DNA of 64,000 nt from Ampelocalamus luodianensis (lineage: Eukaryota > Streptophyta > Magnoliopsida > Poales > Poaceae). The notes under the pieces are model-generated. The model had not been told where the DNA came from, searched no databases, and worked only from the letters and a program-made list of their open reading frames with translations. The number at the start of each line of letters is the position of its first letter. Position 1 is the first letter of the stretch. The stretch is taken from contig CM070634.1 of the NCBI GenBank assembly GCA_036346255.1, positions 70,202,476-70,266,475 on the forward strand, given 5' to 3'. Positions 47,901 through 57,621 of this stretch are shown in pieces. Position numbers and translations under genes: made by a program.

Positions 47901-50063
47901 CAAACACTAAATATTGTCTAAAATTCATTTAAAACTTGGAAAATTCATAAGTAATTCTCTGTAGCTCCAAAATGAACAAACTAAAATTGGTTAAATCCCT
48001 CTGATAGTGTACTTTACTGTAGAATAGGTTTTGTTCATGTCAATGGCTTTGAAAAATGATATGCCCTAGTTTTGCAACTTAGATTCATTTTAACTCCAAA
48101 TATAGTAAACCCAATTTTGCTGTTATTAGAATGCCATGTTTTACCTACCATAAAAATTTCAGGTTCTAGATCTTTCTTGAAAATTGTTTCATGAACAGTA
48201 ACCAAAATTAATTTAATTTGAATTTTCAGGCTGATAGAAATTGTTTAGGTCATAACTTTTGCTTGCTTAGTCCAAATGGGTTGATTCTTGTTGCTAAATT
48301 TATCTAAAATCAAACTCTACCTGTTGGGTAAATTTCATGGATTTTGGACAAATTTGAGTTTTGAGTCTTTTTCAGTGTTCTTCGTTCTTATTAGATTTTC
48401 GCGTTCTTGCGTTAGGTTTCGAAGAATTTGTTGAACCTGAGAGCGCTCCTCTGCAGCAGGAGCACTTCCAGCAAGGCAAGCGAATGTAGCATCATTTGAT
48501 CATATTGCTCCTATATTTTCAAATTCTAATATATTGTTTGCAAATTCTACGTATGCATGGTTATCTTATGTTAAACTATTGTCGATTAGTTGACCCATTG
48601 GATGCATGATCTGTAGGCAAATATTTATCCTCTATTACTGAGCCTAGGATTATCTTGCTGTGGTTTAGGGTTCGTTGGATGAGCCCTTGTCACTTAGTAG
48701 TTTACGAGTTAATGTTGCTTAGCCATGCTTAGCTACCGGTAGAATTGGACAATTGTCAACTTAGTCGATAACCTTGATCACACAAAAACTTATTAAGAGT
48801 TTACTTTTAGCACCTGTGCTATACTTATTTGAGCAAACTAAAACTGAAAACAAAATGAATTAGACTTGGGCACAATGGTAAGATGGTGTGGTTTTGGGTG
48901 TGAATGGTTGGTGCCCGAGTCAACAAGGACCGAATTACTTGCGCCACCATACTAAGAATTTTGAGTGCTAACCACACTAGAGGGAAGTGGCACCTCTCTT
49001 GACTTAGTACTTTGGCGTGTGTTAGCTCCAAGTCGCAGGAGGTCGCAGGAGGGAGATGTTTGGGAGCATTGTAGTTGTCCGAAAGCTTTACCCCGGGTGG
49101 ATAGTTGTCTTTCGGCATTACAATGTAAGCGTATGGGTTTCTATCCATACGAGCGGCTCGTAGTTGATACACAATATTGGAAACGTCTTGTAGGACTTAG
49201 CCATGCCGGCATACCTTTGGAAGTGTGCTTGATCTAGTGGCAAAAAGGCGGTCTGAAGTGTGGGTACATTGGTACACCCCTGTAGGGTTAAATCTATTCG
49301 AATAGCCTCGTCCTAGGTTATGGACATGCTCAGATACGCCCCGTGAGAATTAGACTACAAGCTTTTAATTAAAACTTGATGGGTGGTACGAATCGGGGAT
49401 TCGTGCTATGTTGTGGCGGCTATTGGGTTAGTTACATCTAGGTTGTTACTTATGCTATTTATTGTTACCATGCTGTTACTTCAATGATTAAAAACAGATT
49501 TGATAAATTGCTTTCAACCTATTACATTATTGCAAATGAAAATTGCTTTATACGTCCAATTAACCATATAACCATCTCCTTTGTTATAGCTTTCATGTAG
49601 CTATGTATAGGCTTGTTACTCATAAGTCTTGCGAGTACATTATTGTACTCACCTGCATTGCTTGTTGTGTGCAGAGGAGGAAGTGGATCCCCAAGGGATC
49701 GACTTCTGTGAGTTTTGCTGCGGTGGGTGCGACTAGCTTGGCGGCCCGGTCGGTTGCCTTGTGGGTTATGGCTATCCGGTTGGTTTTGTGTATAGCCATC
49801 TTATGGCGCTTTTGCTTCCGCTGTCACTTGTTACTTTCATGTCATTTGGCCAGTTGGCGCTTTTGTAATAACTCTATATATTGTATGTCTTTTTCTAGAC
49901 TTGGTATTGTATGTTGTATGGAAATGATGCATCATTTTGTAAAGATGTATGTGTGCTGCATTTCTGGGAAGCACATGTCCATCGAGGCATGGTCTATTTT
50001 GTTTGTGATGCTAGGGTCAAGGGAAGACTAAGTATTACAAGATAAATACTCCAAGGTCTCACA
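44913..50063 (+). mobile_element. Solo LTR, family A copy 3
   Basis: It starts TGTAACATCCCAAATATTTG and ends AAGGTCTCACA, 5151 bp. The target duplication is GATCA (44908-44912) and GATCT (50064-50068), one base changed. Removing the LTR and one repeat joins LE*IKNYDLG of the chromovirus RNase H in frame, which confirms both borders. Inside are a GGACCTCC array (46620-47400), the palindrome CTATTCGAATAG (49294-49305), the hairpin at 49633-49650 and the conserved 40-bp block at 49731-49770. No coding domain, PBS or PPT. Confidence 0.92.
46620..47400 (+). repeat. GGACCTCC-rich degenerate tandem array
   Basis: GGACCTCC followed by AGATCTTGACCGTTA-type words recurs about every 35-40 bases over nearly 800 bp. 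It occupies the same relative place as 12720-13860 in copy 1 but is shorter. Copies here are more regular, with AGATCTT-ACCGTTAGGACC as the common unit. Confidence 0.82.
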
Positions 50064-51476
50064 GATCTACTCAAGTTATCTTTTTTGCCTCAAGTTCAGA
50101 TTGGCTTGGGTGAAAATATATTTGAGACTCTTGTGGTCGGTGTAGATCTTGCAACGATTACCGATGAGGTAATGTCACCAGATCTTCAGGGCATGAACTA
50201 CAGCTGCGAGTTCCAATTCATGAGTGGGATAATTCACCTCATGAGGTCTCAATTTCCTCAATGAATACACCACAACCTGGCCTTCTTGCATAAGTACACA
50301 ACCGAGCCCATGGCGAGAAGCATCGTAGTAAATGTCGAAACTCTTGTGAATGTCGGACAGGACGAGTACTGGAGCTTTGGTTAGACATTCTTTTAAGATC
50401 TAAAAGCTTTGCTCACACTCCGCTGACCATTCAAACTTCTTTTCTTTCTTTAGAAGCTGGGTCATTGGCCTCACAATTTTGGAGAAGTTCTTGATGAACC
50501 TGCGGTAATAACCCGCAAGTCCAAAAAACTACAAATGTCGGTGATGCTCTGGGGTTATTTCCAGTCAAGGACATCTTGCACTTTGCTTGGATCAATAGCG
50601 ATATCGCCCTTGGATAGGACATGACCCAAGAAACTAACTTCATGAAGCCAGAACTTGCATTTAACTTGCATTTGCTGAATTTGGCATAAAGTTGATGTTA
50701 ATGAAGCTTTTCCAACATAGACCTCAAGTGTTGCTTGTGTTCTTCATCAGACTTAGAGTAGATAAGGATGTCATCGATGAAAATGATGACGAACGGATCC
50801 AAGTACTCCATGAAAATCGAATTCATAAGGTTCATGAAGTAGGTCGGTGCATTTGTCAATCCGAAGGACATGACCGTGTACTCGTACAATCCGTAACGAG
50901 TAGAGAATGTTGTATTCGGAATATCTTCAGTTCTCACCTTGATTTGATGATAGCCCAAACGCAAATCAATGTTGGAGAAGACTTGGGCTCCACTCAATTG
51001 ATCGAACAAATCATCAATCCGCGGAAGCGGATACTTGTTCTTGACAGTGACTTCATTCAACGGACGGTAGTCAACACACACCCGCAAACTCTTGTCTTTC
51101 TTTTTTGAAAAAGATAGCTGGTCATCCCCAAGGTGAGGAACTCGACCTAATGAATCCCTTGTCTTGAAGTTCTTTAAGTTGTTATTTCAGTTCAACCAAC
51201 TCATTAGGAGGCATCCGATACGGTCATTTTGAAATTGGTGCAATACCGGGTGCAAGCTCGATGACGAACTCAACTTCACGATCAGGGGGGCATGCTTGGG
51301 AGTTCTTCGGGAAAGACGTCTGGATACTCACATACCACTGGTACCTTCTCCAATTCAAGGGAGGTACTAGCTTCCAAGGCATAGATATGAGAACTTCCCA
51401 CTAAAGGTGCAAACATGACTTGATTGCCGTCTTCGCTTGTGACAGAAATAGATCGCTGAGCACAATTGATTTGCCC
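50064..51476 (-). pseudogene. Chromovirus RT-RNase H, degenerate
   Basis: On the minus strand the RT reads RVCVDYRPLNEVTVKNKYPL (about 51085), FSNIDLRLGYHQIKVRTEDI and FIDDILIYSKSDEEHKQHL (about 50760), ending at a stop at 50698. Further on, RNase H motifs CKIYTDHKSLKYIFTQANLN are seen at about 50150. Several stops and frame changes occur between 50700 and 50100 and around 51100-51250. The FIDD catalytic box is kept, but the frame cannot give a whole protein. Confidence 0.83.
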
Positions 51477-51924
51477 CTAGTTTTTGGACAGCCAATCCAT
51501 CCCTAAAATCACATCAATACCCACTGAAGTTATTACTATTAGGCTGGCCAAAAATTCTACCCGTTGAATTTCCACTTTTATGTCTCGGCAAACTTGATCG
51601 GTTTGGAAAACCGATCCTGGTGACTGGATTTGATAAGGTGGCTGAAGTGTATGCATCTCAAAATGATGTAATGCAACAAAGAACTTCTTGATGAATGAAT
51701 GAGATGCTCCCGAATAAAATAAAACAACAGCTGAAAAAGAATCGACAAAGAGAGTACCCAACACGATGTCGGGTGCGTTGTTTGCCTCCTCGGCGATAAC
51801 GTGGTTGACTCGCCACATGTAGGAACTTGAGGAGGAGTAGGTTCTAGCCTCAGAGGTGGTGAGTGTCTTGCTGGAGCTAGTGGTGGTGTAGATGCTTGAT
51901 AAGTCTAGGGCATCCCTTGCTGCT
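51477..51924 (-). pseudogene. Chromovirus protease and gag end, cut at 51924
   Basis: On the minus strand the frame reads WRVNHVIAEEANNAPDIVLG, then the protease active-site region VVLFYSGASHSFIKKF where the expected Asp of D-S-G is Tyr, and VGIDVILGMDWLSKN before a stop. The catalytic Asp loss (GAT to TAT type) alone would abolish activity. Residues upstream of about position 28 in the open frame come from the neighbouring LTR, not from gag. Confidence 0.83.
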
Positions 51925-54900
51925 TGTAACGTCCCATTTGTCTTAGAGTTCTTGCCAGATTTTAAAATCCAAAAAGGAACCATTTGGGTTATTGGTTTGC
52001 TCAAGCTTAACTTGGAACTTTGAAAATATTAGAGATTTAACTTGAACTAACTTAACTTTAACTAATATCTTTTAGCTCTTTGCTCGCTGTTGGAGTTCTC
52101 GGGTGTTCTTTGGCTTTAGTTTCCTTCCTTTGCTTGTTTTGGGTGCTCCTCAGCATAGTTTTCCACTCCTGGACCTCCCCTTGTCCAGATCTCCCCCTCG
52201 GTTAGGACCTCCCTTAAGGTTCAGACCTCCTCTGTGTTATCCCTTTGGTTTAGACCTTCTTAGGTTTAGACTTCCTTTGTGCTGGACCTCTTCCTCGTGG
52301 AGAGCTCCCCTGGGTTCCGACCTCTCTTTAGGTCGCAACCACCCTTGAGCTATTCTAAGCCCGGGGTTGTGTTTCAAATCCCTTTGACTCCTAACATTCA
52401 TTTTGAATTAGACCTCTCCTTGTTAGATCTTGACCGTCAGTACCTCCTCTTATTAGATCTTGACCGTCGGGACCACCCCTTGGTTCTATCCCGACTGTGA
52501 GGATCTCCTTCTTTGGATCTCCTCTGTTAGATCCTTTTTCCTTTTTCAATCTTATCTGTTGAAACTTCCCATTGCCTGGACCTCCCTTAAGTCCAGATCT
52601 TGTGCGCGTTTTCCCCTCCTTAGGACCGTTAGATCTTGTCTAGATGTCCCGATTAAGAGGAGGCGTTCTTTTGGTCCGAATGTTCCCTTGCATTGTAGTG
52701 CGTCCAATTGAGTTTGGGCGGCCTGATGTAAGTGCGTGTTCGCGTGCTCCAAACGTTCCTCTCCACTTTGGACCACCCAATCAAGATCGTATGGCCCTGG
52801 TTCAGTGCACCTTTTTCCTTTGTCCTTTGGAACTCCTTGTGGTCTTTTTGCAAAGACTACTTTCTGTGTGTCACGACCACCATATGTGGTCATGACCTCT
52901 AGTCTTTTTGTAAGACCACCCTCACATGTCATGACCACCCTATGTGGTCATGACCTCTGGTCTTTTTGCAAAGACCACACTGGTGAAACAGGACCTATTT
53001 TGCCTTCTGCGGACCTCCTTCGCAGGACCTCCCCCTAGGACTACCTCGTCACTGGACCTCTCTTTTGGTCACGACTTTTTCCTCTTGCTTTGACCATCCT
53101 CTTTGTTTGAGCTAGCCCTGTCCCCTTTTCTCCTTTCTGCACACTTTGCAGCAGAATGTCTCTGAACATTAAATGTTGCTGTGGCACATTAAATGTGGTA
53201 ACATCTAAGGTACCTTGTTTCCTCCTTTTTGTGGCAATGCCTTGTCATATCTTTTTCCTATTTTCACCTACCCTTGACACGTTGCCCTGAGCCTCAGTGC
53301 TCTCTTCCCTACCTCTCTTGCTATTTGTAGCTAAGAGTGCCTCCCTTCATCAACTTTTCCCTCATTTCTAACTCCCTTGCTCTCGCCTAGTTCTTTCTGT
53401 GCTTAAGTTGGAAGCTTCACTCATCTTTGGGTTGGACCTCCCCTTTCGCCAGGACCTCCTGCTTCTCTGGTTTTGAGTTGGTTTTATCTAAGTTCTTTTG
53501 GATCCATTAAGTTCTTTTGCCCGAGCTTGTTTTGTTTATTTGGGCTCTTTCTGAACGTGTAGGTTCTGAGTTCGAAGAGGAGTTCTTTGATTCAGCAGCC
53601 ACCACAGAAGCCTCACCACTTCTCAACGAAGGCAAGTCGTAGACCTTTGATCATATTGGACCTAGTTTTCCAAAAGTATATTATTTTATTCTATCATGCA
53701 TGGCTCTCTTTTATAGTAAAGGTTTTGGGAAGTAGTTTTTTCTAATTGATATTATGCCTCCTTGGATATTTGCACTCAACATGTTGACATGTTTCCCTCA
53801 GACACCTTAGCATGGATGGTTCTGTTGGTACTCTTTGATGTTACCAACCTGGGTTCGTAGTTATGCTTAGCCTTGCTTTAGAACCGCTGGTCATGAGAAC
53901 CTTGTTTTCTTCTTTGATAATCTTGACTAATTAATCTATGGAGCTGTGGTGAGATACCACTGTTGAGAAACCATGGTGGGATGCCATCATTGTGTCAATT
54001 GTGGTGTGATGCCACTTTTGTTAAAAGTTGTGTGCCAAGACTGGGTGGTCTTTTTGCCGGTTTTGAACCCAAAACTATTTTTCTCACCTGGGGAAGTGAT
54101 CGTGCAGTAAAGGGGAGGTGCTATATGCACTGTGGGATGTGGTTGTCTTCCTTGGGTAGATTAAGTACTTAACTTTGTGTTCTTTGATCTGGGTATTACC
54201 GTGCAACCACAAGACCATTTTATGGGGGTGGTCTGGCCCAAATAATTAACGATGAGCCGGCTTGGTTCTGTTGTGGTGGAGCATGCTGATTCGCTGGCGC
54301 AAGAGGGGCATCAATCTGGCGAGTGTGAGGCCCGTTAGAAGCGAAACCTTTGCGGGAAGCTCCGAGTCAGTTCAAAGCTTTGTAAAGGCCTTATCGCACT
54401 CTCTAGACTGCTCATATTTGGAAATAAGCAAGGGTTTCGATGGAAAACCATCCCGCTAGAGAGATCGTGGATTATGGGTAAAGTTATGCACCTCTACAAA
54501 GTGTAAAATTTATTCGAGTAGCCAAGTCCTTGGTCATGGACACTGCCTAGTGATTTTGCGCAAAGGTTACCATTTCAAAAGAGGTCTTGTGCACCCTAAG
54601 GTGGTCCAAGGTGCTCTAGAGTTGGTGCTTAGGGAGGTCTTGGTGCCTTGGGATGGTCTTGGGAGCCTTGGAGTTGGTGCTCTATGGTGGTCGTGGGGGT
54701 GGTCCTGGACGTGAGTGCGGCCAAGACCTCCCACGAGTGGTCTTGGGAGTGAGTTGGTGCTCACGACCTCCTTTTAAACCCTTGTACTTGTGTTTTTCTG
54801 TTTTGGTTTTAACTTGAGCTTGTAATCTATTTATGTTATTTATGTTCAATTATTGCTTTTCTGCAAAGTAACTCTGCAACTCTCCATTGTCAAAGCCAAT

Positions 54901-55479
54901 GCATGAATATTAATTGCATACTTGTTCACTGCGATTTGCTGAGTACATTCAACGTACTCATGGCTTTAAGCCCTCTGTTTGAGCAGTGGCCAAAGATGAT
55001 CCAGTTCAAGGTGGTTCAGACCTCTTCGAGGAGGAGTTCTTTGACGATCTGACCTTCTAGGAGACGTCCTCTACTCAACAGCTTGTGGGCTTGCCGGATG
55101 GCCCTCGCACTCTTTTGGTGGTTTTGCTGTGCAGTTATGTTGTCAGTTTTGTAAGCCCTCGTTGGCAACCGCTGTAAACAACCTTGGCCATAAGGCTCTT
55201 GTTTAATATTAGTTTTACTTTATCTGTTGTTCCAGTAGTGGACTTTGTGGTTGTGATTTCACCTATGTTATTTTGTACGAGTTAGCATCGGTTCCTGGAA
55301 CTAACTCAGTGCACAGAACCAAGACCTCCGGGAGGTCTTTGAGATCTCCTAGGAGGTCCTGGAGGACCTCAATCTCAGGGTGTAGTCGTGAGGACCTCCC
55401 AGACCTCTGGGTGGTCCTGTCAGACCTCCCTAAGAGGTCCAGGGAGATTTCCTTAGTACGTCTCGAGGTGGCCTTGACA
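51925..55479 (+). mobile_element. 5' LTR of family B chromovirus (3555 bp)
   Basis: It starts TGTAACGTCCCATTTGTC and ends GGCCTTGACA, directly followed by GAGG and the PBS. It has GGACCTCC-type words (about 52165-52640 and 52990-53470), two GACCAC...GTGGTC hairpins (52875-52891 and 52933-52949), the phrase GGCAAGTCGTAGACCTTTGA (from about 53631), the palindrome variant TTATTCGAGTAG (54510-54521) and the hairpin TGAGTAC...GTACTCA (54940-54960). Compared with the 3' LTR it has extra bases at about 55015-55060, which the 3' copy lost. Confidence 0.92.
52165..52640 (+). repeat. GGACCTCC / TTAGATCTTGACCGT repeats in family B LTR
   Basis: GACCTCC-type words recur at short spacing, with two adjacent copies of TTAGATCTTGACCGT near 52420 and 52450. 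The matching part of the 3' LTR lies at about 60800-61280. The unit resembles the array in family A LTRs. Confidence 0.75.
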
Positions 55480-55483
55480 GAGG

Positions 55484-55496
55484 TGGTATCAAAGCT
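55484..55496 (+). other. Primer-binding site, tRNA-iMet type
   Basis: TGGTATCAAAGCT lies four bases after the LTR end. The usual plant initiator-Met PBS is TGGTATCAGAGC, so there is one changed base in the first twelve. Confidence 0.88.
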
Positions 55497-55949
55497 CTAG
55501 TCGACTGTAGGACGTGACCATAGATATAAAGGTCATTTTAGTCAAGTCTCAAAAAGTTATTGTCTAAATCAAACCAACCTTGTAATTTGTCTAGTGGTTC
55601 TTTCCTTGTCTTAACCTGTTCCGATCTTACCTTGTTCAATTCTTTTTCTCATCTTATTCTACTCTTCTCTTTTCCCTTCTCTGGAACTTTGTTTTCCAAG
55701 TTTAACTTGACCTCCTTAGCCCTGTAACTTATATAGGGCTGTTTCTTTGAGATTAAGTGATAGTGGTCCTTCCAATTTTCGGTACCATTTAGATGGGTCA
55801 GTAGGACCTCTTGCTTGAGTTTTATTGCCTTCTTTTTAGCCCTCTAGCTTTTGCTTTTGGGTTTAACCGTCATACCCCAAATAGGTTGATCTATCTCTTT
55901 TTCCTTCCCTGTTCTAACTCATCTTGGTGCTATTTTCCCCTTATCTATT

Positions 55950-57621
55950 ATGCTTTCTTTCTTATCTATTAAGCTGGAGAGTTTTGTGCAGATGGTTCAA
56001 ACTCAGCTTACAGCAAGTCAAGATGAGCCAGCAGAACAGTTGCCTTCACCACCATCTCCTCCAGTACCTTTATCAGATCAAGGGTTGGGGTAGTTTATGG
56101 CAGCATAAGCACAGATGATGAGTTCGGTAATGCAAAACTTGAACGAGATGATGGCCCAGCAAAGTCAGACCACTGCTGCCTTGCTGGCCATGATGAGTCA
56201 AAGCAGCCAAGCAGTAGCTGTGCCACCAACTCCACCTCCTGTTCACCCCCAATCGAGGTTGTTTGAGTTTATGAAGAAGCGCTCGATCACCTTTTCGAGT
56301 TCTCCTGAGCCTCTAGATGCAGATGACTAGCTGAGGTCCACAGAAAAGAAAACTTGAGATTGCCCGTTGTGGAGATCATGAGAAGGTCTTATTTGCCTTA
56401 CACCAATTGGGAGGTGCTGCCGCAGAATGGAGGGACACTTTTTGTGCCTCTCATGCTGATCCCCAGGGGATCACATGGGCAGAGTTCTCAGCAGCTTTTC
56501 GCCACTCCCATGTCCCTGTTGGGAAGGTGGAGATCAAGAAAAATGAGTTTCGGGACCTTAAGCAAGGGAACATGTCTGTGAGTGAGTATCTTACCAAATT
56601 CACTCTATTGTCCCATTATGCCAGGGAGGATGTTTCCACTGATGATAAACGACAAAAGTGCTTCAAGCGAGGTCTCCACCCTAGCTTGAAAGTTCAAGTT
56701 GTTGGCAATGATTACACTGATTTTCAGCATATGGTGAAAAAGGCTATGCTCATTGAAGAATCCCGTAAAGAGCTCTCTAAGTCATACAAAAGGAAGATGC
56801 CACCCTCCAGTGCTCAACAAGGACATCCTCAGCATGCCAAAACTTTTGTGTCATACTAGCACTGACGTCAAGTACCTCCTAGGACTTCCAGGACCTCTGC
56901 TAAGACCTCCCGCCCTATTTCTCAAGGTCAACGCCGCAATCTTAGCAACACCGTTTCCCAGCAACCTCGAAGCACTGTCAGTACCACACCAAGTTTTACT
57001 TGTTTTAGGTGCCATCAAGAGAGGCACTATGCTAGCCAGTGCCCACAGAGAACAGAGCAAATCGTGAGGACCACCTCGTCAGGACCTCCTCAAGGTAGGA
57101 CCTCCCAGCAAGCTGCAGGACCTCCTCAAGTAAGGACCTCCCAACCTTATGGAAGAGGTCGTGTGAACCATGTTACCGTGGAGGAAGCCCAGACCTCCCC
57201 AGATGTTGTACTAGGTATGTTCCTAGTAAATTCTGTGCCAGCTGTCATTTTGTTTGATTCTGGGGCTTTCCATTCGTTTATCTCTCAGAGTTTTGTTGCC
57301 AACCACCAGTTTGATGTTGCAACTCTTAAGACCACCTTGTTGGTCCAATCCCCTGGTTCGGAGTTAAGCACGAACCAGGGTTGTCCACAAGTTAAGTTGG
57401 TAATAGAAGGGGTAGAATTTCTAGCCAACCTCATCATCTTTGGCACTAAGTCCCTAGATGTGATCTTGGGAATGGATTGGCTTGCAGACCACCATGGCAT
57501 GTTGGATTGTAGTGGTCGAAGCATTTCTTTGATCAGCCCCAGTAGAGTCACAGTGAAATTTGAAGCCTCCTCCAAAAGCTTGAGGGAGCTCTTGCTTGCA
57601 GTACCCAAGTGGTTTCTTTGA
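55950..57621 (+). pseudogene. Family B gag-protease, degenerate
   Basis: A gag start is possible at ATG 55950 or 55992. The frame reads VQTQLTASQDEPAEQLPSPP, a MMSSVMQNLNEMM helix, then the gag domain GGAAAEWRDTFCASHADPQG and EYLTKFTLLSHYARED (56407-56859). The zinc knuckle CFRCHQERHYASQC (CX2CX4HX4C, 57001-57042) has intact ligands. Protease: VILFDSGAFHSFISQSF with an intact DSG, ILGMDWLADH, ending at 57621. In-frame stops at 56091, 56106, 56328, 56857 and 56863 all fit C-to-T or G-to-A changes of Gln, Arg or Trp codons. The linker around the knuckle and protease contains GGACCTCC words like those of the LTR. Confidence 0.87.

Larger units (their letters stand above)
41125..51924 (-). mobile_element. 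Ty3/Gypsy chromovirus on minus strand, 3' part, twice interrupted
   Basis: Read right to left: end of gag/protease (51924-51477), RT and RNase H (51470-50064), integrase and chromodomain (44912-43316), polypurine tract (43052-43040), then the 3' LTR (43039-41125). A solo LTR (44913-50063) sits inside the RNase H region and a younger plus-strand chromovirus cuts the 5' side at 51925. The rest of gag and the 5' LTR should lie beyond the window, on the far side of that element. All coding parts have stops or frameshifts. Confidence 0.85.
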
